Origin: Pseudomonas chlororaphis subsp. piscium
Lineage (GTDB): Bacteria; Pseudomonadota; Gammaproteobacteria; Pseudomonadales; Pseudomonadaceae
Reading direction: 5' to 3'
Length of the DNA: 64,000 bases
Assembly: GCF_003850345.1 (NCBI RefSeq)
Contig: NZ_CP027707.1
Span: forward strand, 3,906,001-3,970,000
Shown: positions 17,048 to 26,458 of the stretch, in pieces
How positions within the stretch are numbered: position 1 is the stretch's first letter
How the letters are laid out: every line of letters begins with the position of its first letter
Position numbers and translations under genes: made by a program
Notes under the pieces: generated by a model
The model's input: only the letters and a program-made list of their open reading frames with translations
The model's database searches: none
Told to the model about the DNA's origin: nothing

Positions 17048-20000
17048 TCAATCCATCTCGGTCGGCAGGGGGCGTGGCAGCTCATCGCCGTCCGAGCCAT
17101 CGAGCCAGTCGACGCGGGCCATCTTGCGCACCACGACGAATTCGTCGCGGTTGCAACCGACCGTGCCGTAATAGTTGAAACCGTAGGCCTGCTGGGCATA
17201 GCCGCCGATCATGTGGGTCGGCTTGAGCACCACCCGGGTCACCGAGTTGTGGTGGCCGCCGCGAGTCTTGGTGGTCTCGGAACCGGGCACGTTCACGATC
17301 CGTTCCTGGGCGTGGTACATCATCACCATGCCCTCCTTGACCCGCTGGCTGACCACCGCCCGGGCAGTCGCCGCGCCGTTGGCGTTGAAGCATTCGATCC
17401 AGTCGTTGTCCTCGATGCCGGCGCGTTGCGCGTCGATTTCCGAGAGCCAGACAATCGGCCCGCCGCGGCTCAGGGTGAGCATCAGCAGGTTGTCGCTGTA
17501 GGTGCTGTGGATGCCCCATTTCTGGTGCGGGGTGATCCAGTTCAGGACGATTTCCGGGTGGCCGTTGGTGCGCTTGCCCTTCACCGCCTCGATGGTCCGG
17601 GTGTTGACCGGCGGCCGGTAGCTCATCAGCTGTTCGCCGAACGCCTGCATCCACGGGTGGTCCTGGTAGAACTGCTGGCGGCCGGTGATGGTGCGCCACG
17701 GGATGTTCTCGTGGACGTTGGTGTAGCCGGCGTTGTAGCTGACGTGATCGTCCTCCAGGCCCGACCAGGTGGGGCTGGAAATGATCTTGCGCGGCTGCGC
17801 CTGGATATCGCGGAAGCGGATCGCCTCGTGGGCCTTGGACAGCGCCAGGTGGCTGTGGTCGATGCCGGTGAACTCGGACAGCGCGGCCCAGGCCTTGACC
17901 GCCACATGGCCGTTGGTTTCCGGGGCCAGGGACAGGATCACCTCGGCGGCGTCGATCGCCGTGTCGATCTTCGGCCGGCCCTGGCTGAGGCCCGCCGCGC
18001 CCTCGCGGTAATTCAGCTCGCCGAGGAATTTCACCTCCTCGTCGGTGTTCCAGTTGATGCCCTTGCCGCCGTTGCCGAGTTTTTCCAGCAGCGGCCCGAG
18101 GGAGGTGAACTGCTTGTAGATGTTCGGGTAGTCGCGCTCCACCACTTGCAGGTTCGGCGCGTTCTTGCCCGGCTGCGGGGCCACGCCCGCGGTTTTCCAG
18201 TCGGTGCCGCCGAACGGCTGGGCCAGCTCGCCGACGCTGTCATGCAGCAGCGGCACGGTGACCAGGTCCTGCTCCACGCCGAGGTGCCCCACCGCCATGC
18301 TGGAGAACGCCTTGGCAATGCCCTTGTAGATCTCCCAGTCGGAACGGGATTCCCAGGCCGGATCGATGGCCGCCGACAGCGGGTGGATGAAGGGGTGCAT
18401 GTCCGAGGTGTTCATGTCGTCCTTCTCGTACCAGGTGGCGGTCGGCAGGACGATGTCGGAGTAGACGCAGGTCGAGGACATGCGGAAGTCCAGGGTGGTG
18501 ACCAGGTCGAGCTTGCCGATGGCGCCCTGGTCCACCCATTCGGCCTCTTGCGGCTTGCAGTCGCCGACCTGGCCGATGTCCTCGTTCATCACCCCGTTAC
18601 GGGTGCCGAGCAGGTACTTGAGCATGTACTCGTGGCCCTTGCCCGAGGAACCCAGCAGGTTGGAACGCCAGATGAACATGTTGCGCGGGAAGTTCTGCGG
18701 GCTGTCCGGCTGTTCGCAGGCAAAACGCAGACTGCCTTCGTGCATGCTCTTGACCACGTAGTCCTTGGGCGCCATGCCGGCCGCGGCGGCGTCGCGGCAG
18801 ATGTGCAGCGGGTTGCTGTTGAGCTGCGGCGCGCTGGGCAGCCAGCCGGCGCGTTCGGCGCGGATGTTGTAGTCCAGGGCATGCTCGGGGAACTGGCTCT
18901 TGTCGGCCAGCGGCGAGAGCACGTCGTGCATGCTCATCTTCTCGTGGCGCCATTGCGAGCTGTGGGCGTAGAAGAAGCTGGTGCCATTCATCTGCCGTGG
19001 CGGACGGCTCCAGTCCAGGCCGAAGGCCAGGGGCAGCCAGCCGCACTGCGGACGGAGTTTTTCCTGGCCGACATAGTGGGCCCAGCCGCCACCGGTCTGG
19101 CCGACGCAACCGCAGAGCATGAGCATGTTGATCAGCCCGCGGTAGTTCATGTCCATGTGGTACCAGTGGTTCATCGCCGCGCCGACGATGATCATCGAGC
19201 GGCCACGGGTCTTGTCGGCGTTGTCGGCGAACTCGCGGGCGATCTGGATCGCCTTCTCGCGGCTGACGCCGGTGATCTGCTCCTGCCAGGCCGGGGTGCC
19301 GGGCACGCTGGCGTCGTCGTAGTCCTTGGCCAGGTTGGCGCCGCCCAGGCCACGGTCGATGGCCAGGTTGGCCGCCGACAGATCGAACACCGTGGCGACC
19401 TTGACCTGGCTGCCGTCGGCCAGGGTCAGGCTGCGCACCGGCACGCGGCGGTATTGCACGGCATCGCCGGCCACGTGCTGGAAGTGCTCCTGGGTTTCGC
19501 CGGCGAAGTAGGGAAAGGCCACCTCGGCGACATCGCCGCCGATCAGGCTCAGGTTCAGGTCGATCTCGCGGCCCTCGCCGCCTTCGCGGGCGAGGATGTT
19601 CCACTTGCCCTGCTCGCCCCAGCGATAGCCGATGGAGCCCTGGGGCGACACCAGCTCGCCACTGGCGTCGATGGCGATGGTTTTCCATTCCGGGTTGTTG
19701 TCCTGGCCGAGGTTGCCGGCCAGGTCCGAGGCGCGCAGGAAGCGGTCCGGCTGGTAGCCGGCCCCCGGCGCGGTGCCGAGCATGGGTTTGAGCAGCACCA
19801 GCACCGGCAGGTCGGTGTAGCGCTTGGCGTATTCGGTGAAATAGGCGCTCGGCCGGTCGAGGTGGAACTCCTTGAAGATCACATGATTGAAGGCCTGGGC
19901 CAGCGCCGCGTCGGTGCCCTGCTTGGGGTTGAGCCAGAGGTCGGTGAGCTTGGCCACCTCCGAATAGTCCGGGGTGATGGCCACGGTCTTGGTGCCCTTG

Positions 20001-20815
20001 TAGCGCACCTCGGTGAAGAAGTGCGCGTCGGGGGTACGGGTCTGCGGAACGTTGGAACCCCAGGCGATGATGTAGTTGGAGTTGTACCAGTCGGCGGATT
20101 CCGGCACGTCGGTCTGCTCGCCCCAGACCATCGGCGAGGCCGGTGGCAGGTCGCAATACCAGTCGTAGAAGCTCAGGCAGGCGCCGCCGATCAGCGACAG
20201 GTAGCGGGCGCCGGCGGCGTAGCTGACCATCGACATGGCCGGGATCGGCGAGAAGCCGACGACCCGGTCGGGGCCGTATTGCTTGATGGTGTAGACGTTG
20301 GCCGCGGCGATGATTTCGTTGACTTCCTCCCAGCTGGAACGAATGAAGCCGCCCATGCCGCGCTTGCTCTTGTACGACTCGGCCTTGGCCGGGTCCTCGA
20401 CAATGCTCGCCCAGGCTTCCACCGGCGCCAGGCTCTGGCGCGCCTGGCGCCACAGCTTGAGCAGCGGCTTGCGGATCTTCGGGTACTTCAGGCGGTTGGC
20501 GCTGTAGATGTACCAGCTGTAGCTGGCGCCCCGCGGGCAGCCGCGCGGCTCGTGGTTGGGCAGGTCGTTGCGGGTGCGCGGGTAGTCGGTCTGCTGGGTT
20601 TCCCAGGTGATCAAGCCGTTCTTCACGTAGATCTTCCACGAGCAGGAACCGGTGCAGTTCACCCCGTGGGTGGAGCGCACGATCTTGTCGTACTGCCAGC
20701 GCGAGCGGTAGACGTTCTCCCAGTCGCGGGACTCCTTGCGGGTTTCCCCGTGGCCGTCGGCGAACTCGCTTTGCTTGCGGTTGAAGAACCGCAGTTGATC
20801 CAACAAATGACTCAT
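17048..20815 (-). CDS. narG: Respiratory nitrate reductase alpha subunit NarG
   Basis: This 1255-residue catalytic subunit has the N-terminal [4Fe-4S] ligand pattern His-x3-Cys-x3-Cys (HGVNCTGSCSWK, about residues 50-61) and the distant fourth Cys in PRGCPRGASYSW. The Mo-bis-MGD-binding blocks follow, such as WYNSNYIIAWGSNVPQTRTP and the C-terminal THMIGGYAQQAYGFNYYGTV. It has no twin-Arg signal of the periplasmic type, so the site faces the cytoplasm. It reduces nitrate to nitrite in anaerobic respiration. Full length for the family. Confidence 0.98.
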   Translation of the reverse strand: MSHLLDQLRFFNRKQSEFADGHGETRKESRDWENVYRSRWQYDKIVRSTHGVNCTGSCSWKIYVKNGLITWETQQTDYPRTRNDLPNHEPRGCPRGASYSWYIYSANRLKYPKIRKPLLKLWRQARQSLAPVEAWASIVEDPAKAESYKSKRGMGGFIRSSWEEVNEIIAAANVYTIKQYGPDRVVGFSPIPAMSMVSYAAGARYLSLIGGACLSFYDWYCDLPPASPMVWGEQTDVPESADWYNSNYIIAWGSNVPQTRTPDAHFFTEVRYKGTKTVAITPDYSEVAKLTDLWLNPKQGTDAALAQAFNHVIFKEFHLDRPSAYFTEYAKRYTDLPVLVLLKPMLGTAPGAGYQPDRFLRASDLAGNLGQDNNPEWKTIAIDASGELVSPQGSIGYRWGEQGKWNILAREGGEGREIDLNLSLIGGDVAEVAFPYFAGETQEHFQHVAGDAVQYRRVPVRSLTLADGSQVKVATVFDLSAANLAIDRGLGGANLAKDYDDASVPGTPAWQEQITGVSREKAIQIAREFADNADKTRGRSMIIVGAAMNHWYHMDMNYRGLINMLMLCGCVGQTGGGWAHYVGQEKLRPQCGWLPLAFGLDWSRPPRQMNGTSFFYAHSSQWRHEKMSMHDVLSPLADKSQFPEHALDYNIRAERAGWLPSAPQLNSNPLHICRDAAAAGMAPKDYVVKSMHEGSLRFACEQPDSPQNFPRNMFIWRSNLLGSSGKGHEYMLKYLLGTRNGVMNEDIGQVGDCKPQEAEWVDQGAIGKLDLVTTLDFRMSSTCVYSDIVLPTATWYEKDDMNTSDMHPFIHPLSAAIDPAWESRSDWEIYKGIAKAFSSMAVGHLGVEQDLVTVPLLHDSVGELAQPFGGTDWKTAGVAPQPGKNAPNLQVVERDYPNIYKQFTSLGPLLEKLGNGGKGINWNTDEEVKFLGELNYREGAAGLSQGRPKIDTAIDAAEVILSLAPETNGHVAVKAWAALSEFTGIDHSHLALSKAHEAIRFRDIQAQPRKIISSPTWSGLEDDHVSYNAGYTNVHENIPWRTITGRQQFYQDHPWMQAFGEQLMSYRPPVNTRTIEAVKGKRTNGHPEIVLNWITPHQKWGIHSTYSDNLLMLTLSRGGPIVWLSEIDAQRAGIEDNDWIECFNANGAATARAVVSQRVKEGMVMMYHAQERIVNVPGSETTKTRGGHHNSVTRVVLKPTHMIGGYAQQAYGFNYYGTVGCNRDEFVVVRKMARVDWLDGSDGDELPRPLPTEMD

Positions 20816-20832
20816 GGTGCTTTCCTCTCAGG

Positions 20833-20865
20833 CTTGCCGCGGGGTTCTGCGCCCCGCCGGGCAAG
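20833..20865. other. Strong hairpin between narK2 and narG
   Basis: CTTGCC and GCGGGG at 20833-20844 pair with CCCCGC and GGCAAG at 20852-20865, with a small bulge and a seven-base loop. It has no T-run and sits just before the narG ribosome site, so it may set relative mRNA levels by processing or pausing rather than terminate. Confidence 0.6.
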
Positions 20866-20882
20866 GTTTGGATTCGGTCGTG

Positions 20883-22280
20883 TCAGCAGGGAGTCGCCGC
20901 GCCTTTGCGCGCGTACCACCACCAGGTCACCACAATGCAGCTCAGGTAAAAGCCGACGAACATGTAGAAGGCCATCTCCGGGCCGCCGGTCTGGGCCATG
21001 GAAGTGCCGAAGGATTTGGGGATGAAGAACGCGCCGAAGGCGCCCATGGCCGAGCTGAAGCCGAGGACCGCGGCCGACTCCTTGCCGGCGTTTTTCAGCG
21101 CCTGCTCGCGCACCGCCGAGCTTTGCCCGGCGGCGGCCTTTTCGTGCAGGGTGCGGAAGATCACCGGGATCATGCGGAAGGTGGAGCCGTTGCCGATGCC
21201 GGTGGTGATGAACAGCAGCATGAACAGGCCGAGGAAGCCGTAGAAGTTGCCGCCAGTACCGTTGTGGGGAAGAAAATGCAGGACCCCGAAGACCATCAGG
21301 ATCATCAGCACGAAGTTCCACAAGGTGACCCGGGCACCGCCCAGCTTGTCCGCCAGCCAGCCGCCCAGCGGCCGCACCAGGGCGCCCACCAGCGGGCCGA
21401 GGAAGGCGAATTTCAGCGCCACCACCTCCGGGAACGCGGTCTTGATCAGCAGCGGAAAGGCCGCCGAGAAACCGATGAACGAGCCGAAGGTCGCCAGGTA
21501 CAACCAGCACATCAGCCAGTTGTGCTTGCGCTTGAAGATCACCGCCTGCTCGCTGAACGAGGCCTTGGCGCTGGACAGGTCGTTCATGCCGAACCAGGCC
21601 AGCAGGGTCACCGCGATAATGAACGGCACCCAGAGGAACCCGGCGTTCTGCAGCCACAGCTGGCTACCGTCGGCCAGCACCTGGGGTTGCCCGCCGAGCC
21701 AGCCGAACAAGCCGAAGGTGATCACCAGCGGCACGCAGAACTGCATCACCGACACCCCGAGGTTGCCCAGCCCGGCATTCAGGCCCAGGGCCGTGCCCTG
21801 CTGCGACTTGGGGTAGAAGAAGCTGATGTTGGACATGCTCGAGGCGAAGTTGCCGCCGCCGAAACCGCAGAGCAGCGCGATCAGCACGAACACGCTGTAG
21901 GGGGTGTTCGGGTCCTGCACGGCAAAGCCCATCCACAGCGACGGCAGCAACAGCGAGGCGGTGCTCAGGGCGGTCCAGCGGCGGCCGCCGAAGATCGGCA
22001 CCATGAACGAATAGAACACCCGCAAGGTGGCGCCGGACAGCCCCGGCAGCGCCGCCAGCCAGAACAGCTGGTCGGTGCTGAAGCTGAAACCGATGGCGTT
22101 CAGGCGCACGATCACCGTGCTCCAGACCATCCACACGGCAAAGGCCAGCAGCAGCGCGGGAATCGAGATCCACAGGTTGCGGGTCGCTGTCTGCTTGCCG
22201 CTGCGCCCCCAGAAAGCGGGGTCTTCCGGGCGCCAGTCATGAATCACCGGGCCTGAATCGGGCTTGTTAAGAACCGACAT
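20883..22280 (-). CDS. narK2: Nitrate/nitrite transporter NarK2
   Basis: This 465-residue major-facilitator protein has about 12 hydrophobic segments and both nitrate-porter signature regions (GFGGGNFASSMSNISFFYP and GLNAGLGNLGVSVMQF). The start at 22280 follows AAGGAG; an earlier in-frame ATG (22298) lacks a site. Type II NarK proteins are thought to exchange nitrate for nitrite, which fits the respiratory role. Its 5' end overlaps the narK1 3' end by 14 bases, so the two are co-expressed. Confidence 0.93.
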   Translation of the reverse strand: MSVLNKPDSGPVIHDWRPEDPAFWGRSGKQTATRNLWISIPALLLAFAVWMVWSTVIVRLNAIGFSFSTDQLFWLAALPGLSGATLRVFYSFMVPIFGGRRWTALSTASLLLPSLWMGFAVQDPNTPYSVFVLIALLCGFGGGNFASSMSNISFFYPKSQQGTALGLNAGLGNLGVSVMQFCVPLVITFGLFGWLGGQPQVLADGSQLWLQNAGFLWVPFIIAVTLLAWFGMNDLSSAKASFSEQAVIFKRKHNWLMCWLYLATFGSFIGFSAAFPLLIKTAFPEVVALKFAFLGPLVGALVRPLGGWLADKLGGARVTLWNFVLMILMVFGVLHFLPHNGTGGNFYGFLGLFMLLFITTGIGNGSTFRMIPVIFRTLHEKAAAGQSSAVREQALKNAGKESAAVLGFSSAMGAFGAFFIPKSFGTSMAQTGGPEMAFYMFVGFYLSCIVVTWWWYARKGAATPC

Positions 22281-23562
22281 GTTCTTCTCCTTGGGCAATG
22301 CTGGAAAACGGGGACGAGGTGGCCGGCGGCTGTTTGCCCAGCAGCGGGCGCTTGCGGATTTCGCTGAGGTACATCCAGGTGAGCGACACCCAGACCACGC
22401 CGTACATCAACATGAAGCAGGAAGAGCGCACGCCGGTGAGGTCCACCAGGGCGCCGAACAGGATGGGCAGGACGAAGCCCCCCAGACCGCCGGCCAAGCC
22501 GACGATGCCGGACACCGCGCCCATGTTTTGCGGGTAGTCGTTGGCGATGTACTTGAACACCGAGGCCTTGCCGAAGGCGAAGGCGATGCCCATGACGAAC
22601 AGCAGCACGGTGAACAGCGCCGGGCTCAGGCCGATGTGGAAATCCAGGGAGCCGTCGACGGTGTGCACTTGCAGCTGGGTCTGCGGGTAGGACAGCAGGA
22701 ACAGGCAGATCCAGCTGACCCAGAGCACCCACCAGGTCACGCTCTGGGCGCCCCAGCGGTCCGACATCCAGCCGCCGACGGCGCGCAGCACGCCGCCCGG
22801 CAGGGAGAAACAGGCCGCCAGCAGCGCCGCGCTCTGCAGGCTGAAACCGTATTCCTGCACGTAGTACTGGGTCATCCACAGCGCCAGGGCCACGTAGCCG
22901 CCGAAGACGATCGAGTAGTACTGGCAGTAGCGCCACACCGCCGGGTCCTTCAGCGCGCCCAACTGCTCGCGCAGGGTGGCGCCGGAAGCGCTGCGATGGG
23001 CCTTGTTGTCGGCGCTGAGAAACCAGAACAGCAAGGCGGTGATGAACAGGATGGCGCTGAAGGCTTTCGGCACCAACTGCCAGCTGCCAGCGGCGATCAG
23101 CGCCGGGGCAAGAAACTTGGTCAGCGCGGCGCCGGCGTTACCGGCGCCGAAGACGCCCATGGCGAAACCCTGGTTGTCCTGGTCGAACCACTTGGCGACG
23201 TAGGCGATGCCCACGGAAAACGAACCGCCGGCCAGGCCGACGAACAAGCCCAGGACCAGGAACTGCCAGTAGGCCGTGGCGTGGCTGATCAGGTACAGCG
23301 GCAACACGCAGCACAGCATCAGCAGGAAGAACACGCTGCGCCCGCCAAAGCGGTCGGTCAGCAGGCCCAGCGGCAGGCGCGCCAGCGAACCGGTGAGCAC
23401 CGGGGTGGCGGCCAGCAGGCCGAACTGGGTTTCGTTGAGCTGGAGCAGCTCCTTGATCGGCACCCCGAGCACCGCGAACATCATCCAGACCATGAAGCAC
23501 ACCGTGAAGGCCAGCGTACTCATACCCAGCACCAGGCCTTGTCGCACACGCGGTTGGGTCAT
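22267..23562 (-). CDS. narK1: Nitrate transporter NarK1
   Basis: A 431-residue major-facilitator protein with 12 predicted membrane segments and the porter motifs GLAGGSFSVGIAYVAKWF and GAGNAGAALTKFLAP. Type I NarK proteins are nitrate/proton symporters that start uptake. It is the first gene of the narK1-narK2-narGHJI operon and is divergent from narX, with ANR and NarL-like sites between them. Confidence 0.93.
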   Translation of the reverse strand: MTQPRVRQGLVLGMSTLAFTVCFMVWMMFAVLGVPIKELLQLNETQFGLLAATPVLTGSLARLPLGLLTDRFGGRSVFFLLMLCCVLPLYLISHATAYWQFLVLGLFVGLAGGSFSVGIAYVAKWFDQDNQGFAMGVFGAGNAGAALTKFLAPALIAAGSWQLVPKAFSAILFITALLFWFLSADNKAHRSASGATLREQLGALKDPAVWRYCQYYSIVFGGYVALALWMTQYYVQEYGFSLQSAALLAACFSLPGGVLRAVGGWMSDRWGAQSVTWWVLWVSWICLFLLSYPQTQLQVHTVDGSLDFHIGLSPALFTVLLFVMGIAFAFGKASVFKYIANDYPQNMGAVSGIVGLAGGLGGFVLPILFGALVDLTGVRSSCFMLMYGVVWVSLTWMYLSEIRKRPLLGKQPPATSSPFSSIAQGEEHVGS

Positions 23563-23620
23563 CTCGCTCTCCCGTCAGTCATTCATGGCCGCAGACTAGA
23601 GAGGCGAACCCGGTAAAAAC

Positions 23621-23634
23621 TTGACCCGGATCAA
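23621..23634. promoter_or_regulatory. ANR/DNR box for narK1K2GHJI
   Basis: TTGACCCGGATCAA fits TTGATNNNNATCAA at nine of ten positions. Its centre is 65 bases from the narK1 ATG, the expected place for activation at low oxygen. Confidence 0.85.
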
Positions 23635-23672
23635 GGAAGCCCGGGGCCTGGTGGGCCTATGCTTGCGGCGCC

Positions 23673-23688
23673 TACCTCCAACGAGGTA
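23673..23688. promoter_or_regulatory. NarL-type 7-2-7 inverted repeat
   Basis: TACCTCC-AA-CGAGGTA is an inverted pair of NarL-like heptamers (TACYYMT family) with a two-base spacer. It lies 53 bases from the ANR box on the narX side, like the arrangement of nar promoters where NarL acts from a distance. A near match stands before moaB. Confidence 0.65.
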
Positions 23689-23890
23689 GTGCCGAAAAAC
23701 CTCTGAACCCTTTGTTTATCAGGCTCTTGCCTTGGCTCCACGAGGCGGCTGCACGGATCCGATGGACAACAACTCTTTAGAGGTAGAGCGCCAGGGACCG
23801 GCGGCAAAACCATCGCCAGCCGCCCCTGGAGCCGTCCATGCCTGCCCTCCTCTCTTTCATCCTCAGCATGCTCAGCTGTGGCCCGCGCCC

Positions 23891-25705
23891 ATGATCCGCT
23901 GGCTACGCAGTTCCCTGCCCGCCCGCGCCGGCCTGGCGGTGATCCTGATCGCCGTGCTGGCGCTGGCCAGCTCCCTGAGCGCCGGGTTGATCGCCTGGTT
24001 CAGCCAGGGCGACGCGGCGGCCATCAATACCGCGGGCTCGGTGCGCATGGAGACCTACCACCTGAGCTGGAAGCTGGCCGCGGGCGCCAGCGCCGAAGAC
24101 ATCGAGCGCATCCGCCAGAGCCTGCAACAGCGCCTCGACAGCCAGTCGCTCAGGGCGGTGCTGGAAGACGGCGCCGACCCCGACCTGCTGGGCAGCTACC
24201 GGCAGATCCAGCAACGCTGGAACGACCAATTGCAGCCGGCCCTGGAACGGCACGACGCCGCGGCGTTCCAGGCCCTGGCCCTGCCCTTCGTCGAACAGCT
24301 GAACCAGTTCGTCAGCCTGCTGCAACGCCAGAGCGAACATAAGCAGACCTGGCAACAGCTGATCCAGGGCGCGGCGTTGTTCACCACCCTGTTCGTCCTG
24401 CTGCTGGGCCTGTACGAGCTGCAATACAGCGTGGTCACGCCCTTGCAGGAACTGGTGGAAGCCACCCAGGGTTTTCGTCGCGGCGAGTTCCAGGTGCGGG
24501 TCAACCACCAGTCCCGGGACGAGCTGGGCCAACTGGCCACCAGCTTCAACGCCATGGCCGAGACCATCGAGCAATCCCACCGCACCCTGGAAACCCTGGT
24601 GCGGCAAAAGACCCACAACCTGCAACAGGCCAATGCCGCCCTCGAGCTGCTGTACCAGAGCAGCCGCAGCCTGGCCACGCGGCTGGCCAACGCCGAAGGC
24701 CTGGACGAACTGATCCGGCGCTTCCAGCAGCGCCTGCCAGGGCTGCGCCTGTCGCTGTGCCTGCAAGGCCAGTTGCAGGCCCCGGCGCAGCAACTGATCG
24801 CCCTGCATGGCGCCAGCAGCCGGGACGTCTGCGCGGTCAGCGATTGCGCCACCTGCCAGCGCCACCAGCAGATCAGCCGGCAGCGTTTCAGCATCAGCAA
24901 CCAGGGCAGCGAACTGGGCGAACTCAAGGCGCACTTCCTCGATGGCCATGCCCCGCAAGCCTGGGAAACCGAACTGATCCAGGCCCTGGCCAACCTGATC
25001 GGCACCTCGCTGTCGCTCAAGCGCCAGCGCGAACAGGACCATCGCCTGCTGCTGTTCGAAGAGCGCGCGATCATCGCCCGCGAGCTCCACGACTCCCTGG
25101 CCCAGGCCCTGTCCTACATGAAGCTGCAGGTCAGCCGCATGCAAACCCTGATGCGCCGTGGCGAACCGGTGAGCACCCTGGAGAACGTCACCGCCGAACT
25201 GCGCGAAGGGGTGAACAATGCCTACCGCCAACTGCGCGAACTGCTGACCACCTTTCGCCTGCAGATCCACGATGCCGGGCTGGTGCGCGAGCTGGAAGCG
25301 ACCACCGAGGAGTTCTCCCGTCGCGGCGACTTCCAGGTGCACCTGCAGCTCGACAGCCTGGCCTTCGAGCTGTCGGCCAGCGAGCAGATCCACCTGTTGC
25401 AGATCACCCGTGAGGCGCTCTCCAACTGCCTGCGCCACGCCCACGCGGAGAATGTCTGGCTGCAGCTGCGCCAGCACGGCGAAACCCTGCGCCTGTCGAT
25501 CGAGGACGATGGTCGTGGCTTCAGCAGTGACCACGACAACAGCGGCAATCAACGCGAACACCACGGCCTGAACATCATGGATGAGCGGGCGCGCAGCCTG
25601 CATGGCCAGTTGCAGATTTTTTCCAGGACGCCCCAGGGCACCCTGGTGCAGATGGAATTCCGTCCGGAGTTTCTCGGAGTCCCCACAGAAGGTAGCGCCG
25701 CATGA
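23891..25705 (+). CDS. narX: Nitrate/nitrite sensor kinase NarX
   Basis: From the ATG at 23891 the protein has 604 residues: membrane segment 1 (about 12-37), a periplasmic sensor region with the P-box TAGSVRMETYHLSWKL (about 47-62), membrane segment 2 (about 157-179), a HAMP linker, a Cys cluster C314/C319/C322 (VCAVSDCATC), the phospho-acceptor His400 in ARELHDSLAQAL (HisKA_3 type), and the ATPase blocks DDGRGFS and HGLNIMDERA. It phosphorylates NarL in response to nitrate. The ribosome site at 23891 is weak; starts at 23732 or 23762 would add a tail of low complexity. The stop overlaps narL by an ATGA. Confidence 0.93.
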   Translation: MIRWLRSSLPARAGLAVILIAVLALASSLSAGLIAWFSQGDAAAINTAGSVRMETYHLSWKLAAGASAEDIERIRQSLQQRLDSQSLRAVLEDGADPDLLGSYRQIQQRWNDQLQPALERHDAAAFQALALPFVEQLNQFVSLLQRQSEHKQTWQQLIQGAALFTTLFVLLLGLYELQYSVVTPLQELVEATQGFRRGEFQVRVNHQSRDELGQLATSFNAMAETIEQSHRTLETLVRQKTHNLQQANAALELLYQSSRSLATRLANAEGLDELIRRFQQRLPGLRLSLCLQGQLQAPAQQLIALHGASSRDVCAVSDCATCQRHQQISRQRFSISNQGSELGELKAHFLDGHAPQAWETELIQALANLIGTSLSLKRQREQDHRLLLFEERAIIARELHDSLAQALSYMKLQVSRMQTLMRRGEPVSTLENVTAELREGVNNAYRQLRELLTTFRLQIHDAGLVRELEATTEEFSRRGDFQVHLQLDSLAFELSASEQIHLLQITREALSNCLRHAHAENVWLQLRQHGETLRLSIEDDGRGFSSDHDNSGNQREHHGLNIMDERARSLHGQLQIFSRTPQGTLVQMEFRPEFLGVPTEGSAA

Positions 25706-26349
25706 ACCCATCCCCCACCTACCGGATCCTGCTGGTCGACGACCATCCGATGATGCGTCGCGGCATCCGCCAGATGCTCGAACTGGAAGACGACCTGCAG
25801 ATCGTCGGCGAGGCCAGCCACGGCGAAGAAGCCCTGAGCCTGATCGAGCCCTTGCAGCCCGACCTGGTGCTGCTCGACAACAACATGCCGCAACTCAACG
25901 GCATCGAGACCCTGCGCCGCCTGCGGACCATGGACTACCGCGGCAAGGTGTTGCTGTTCACCGTGTCCGACGCCGAGGACGACATTCGCGACGCCCTGCG
26001 CCTGGACGCCGACGGCTACCTGCTCAAGGACATGGAGCCCGAGCTGCTGATCCAGTACCTGCGCGATGCCCTGAACGGCGCCCTGGTGATCAGCCCGGGG
26101 CTGACCCGGGTCATGGCCCAGGCCCTGCGTTCACCGCCGCGCCAGCCGGAGGTCGAGCTGACCGAACGCGAGCGCCAGGTGCTCAAGACCATCGCCAGCG
26201 GCTACAGCAACAAGGTCATCGGCCACAAGCTGGGCATCACCGAAGGCACGGTCAAGGTCCATGTGAAGAACCTGCTGCACAAGCTCGGCCTGCGCTCGCG
26301 GGTCGAGGCCGCGGTGTGGGCCATGGAGCACCTGCGCAACGCCGGCTGA
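25702..26349 (+). CDS. narL: Nitrate response regulator NarL
   Basis: This 215-residue regulator has an N-terminal receiver domain with the acidic pair at 13-14, phospho-acceptor Asp59 (LVLLDNNMPQLNG) and Lys in LLKDME, then a LuxR-type helix-turn-helix (ELTERERQVLKTIASGYSNK; ITEGTVKVHVKNLLHKLG). It is phosphorylated by NarX and activates nar genes. Its targets in this window may be the 7-2-7 repeats at 23673 and 31781. Confidence 0.95.
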   Translation: MNPSPTYRILLVDDHPMMRRGIRQMLELEDDLQIVGEASHGEEALSLIEPLQPDLVLLDNNMPQLNGIETLRRLRTMDYRGKVLLFTVSDAEDDIRDALRLDADGYLLKDMEPELLIQYLRDALNGALVISPGLTRVMAQALRSPPRQPEVELTERERQVLKTIASGYSNKVIGHKLGITEGTVKVHVKNLLHKLGLRSRVEAAVWAMEHLRNAG

Positions 26350-26458
26350 GCAACACTCCGCCGCTGTTCCTGCCTCTTCCCCCCCTTTCGAGGTAGGCCG
26401 GCGGAGGCATAGGCCATGGCAGCCCCGCGCTCTACCATGGCCGGCAGCGGAGGTACCC

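Larger units (their letters stand above)
23563..23890. promoter_or_regulatory. narK1-narX divergent control region
   Basis: The 328 bases between the narK1 ATG and my chosen narX ATG hold the ANR-type and NarL-type sites listed separately; the distal part (23732-23890) is open in the narX frame and could be coding if a more upstream narX start is used. No other gene is visible. Confidence 0.7.

Noticed and set aside
17213..21025. A 1270-codon plus-strand ORF opposite narG
   Set aside because: It is the antisense shadow of narG in high-GC sequence; its composition is odd (many G, V, H, A, D) and it has no family similarity.
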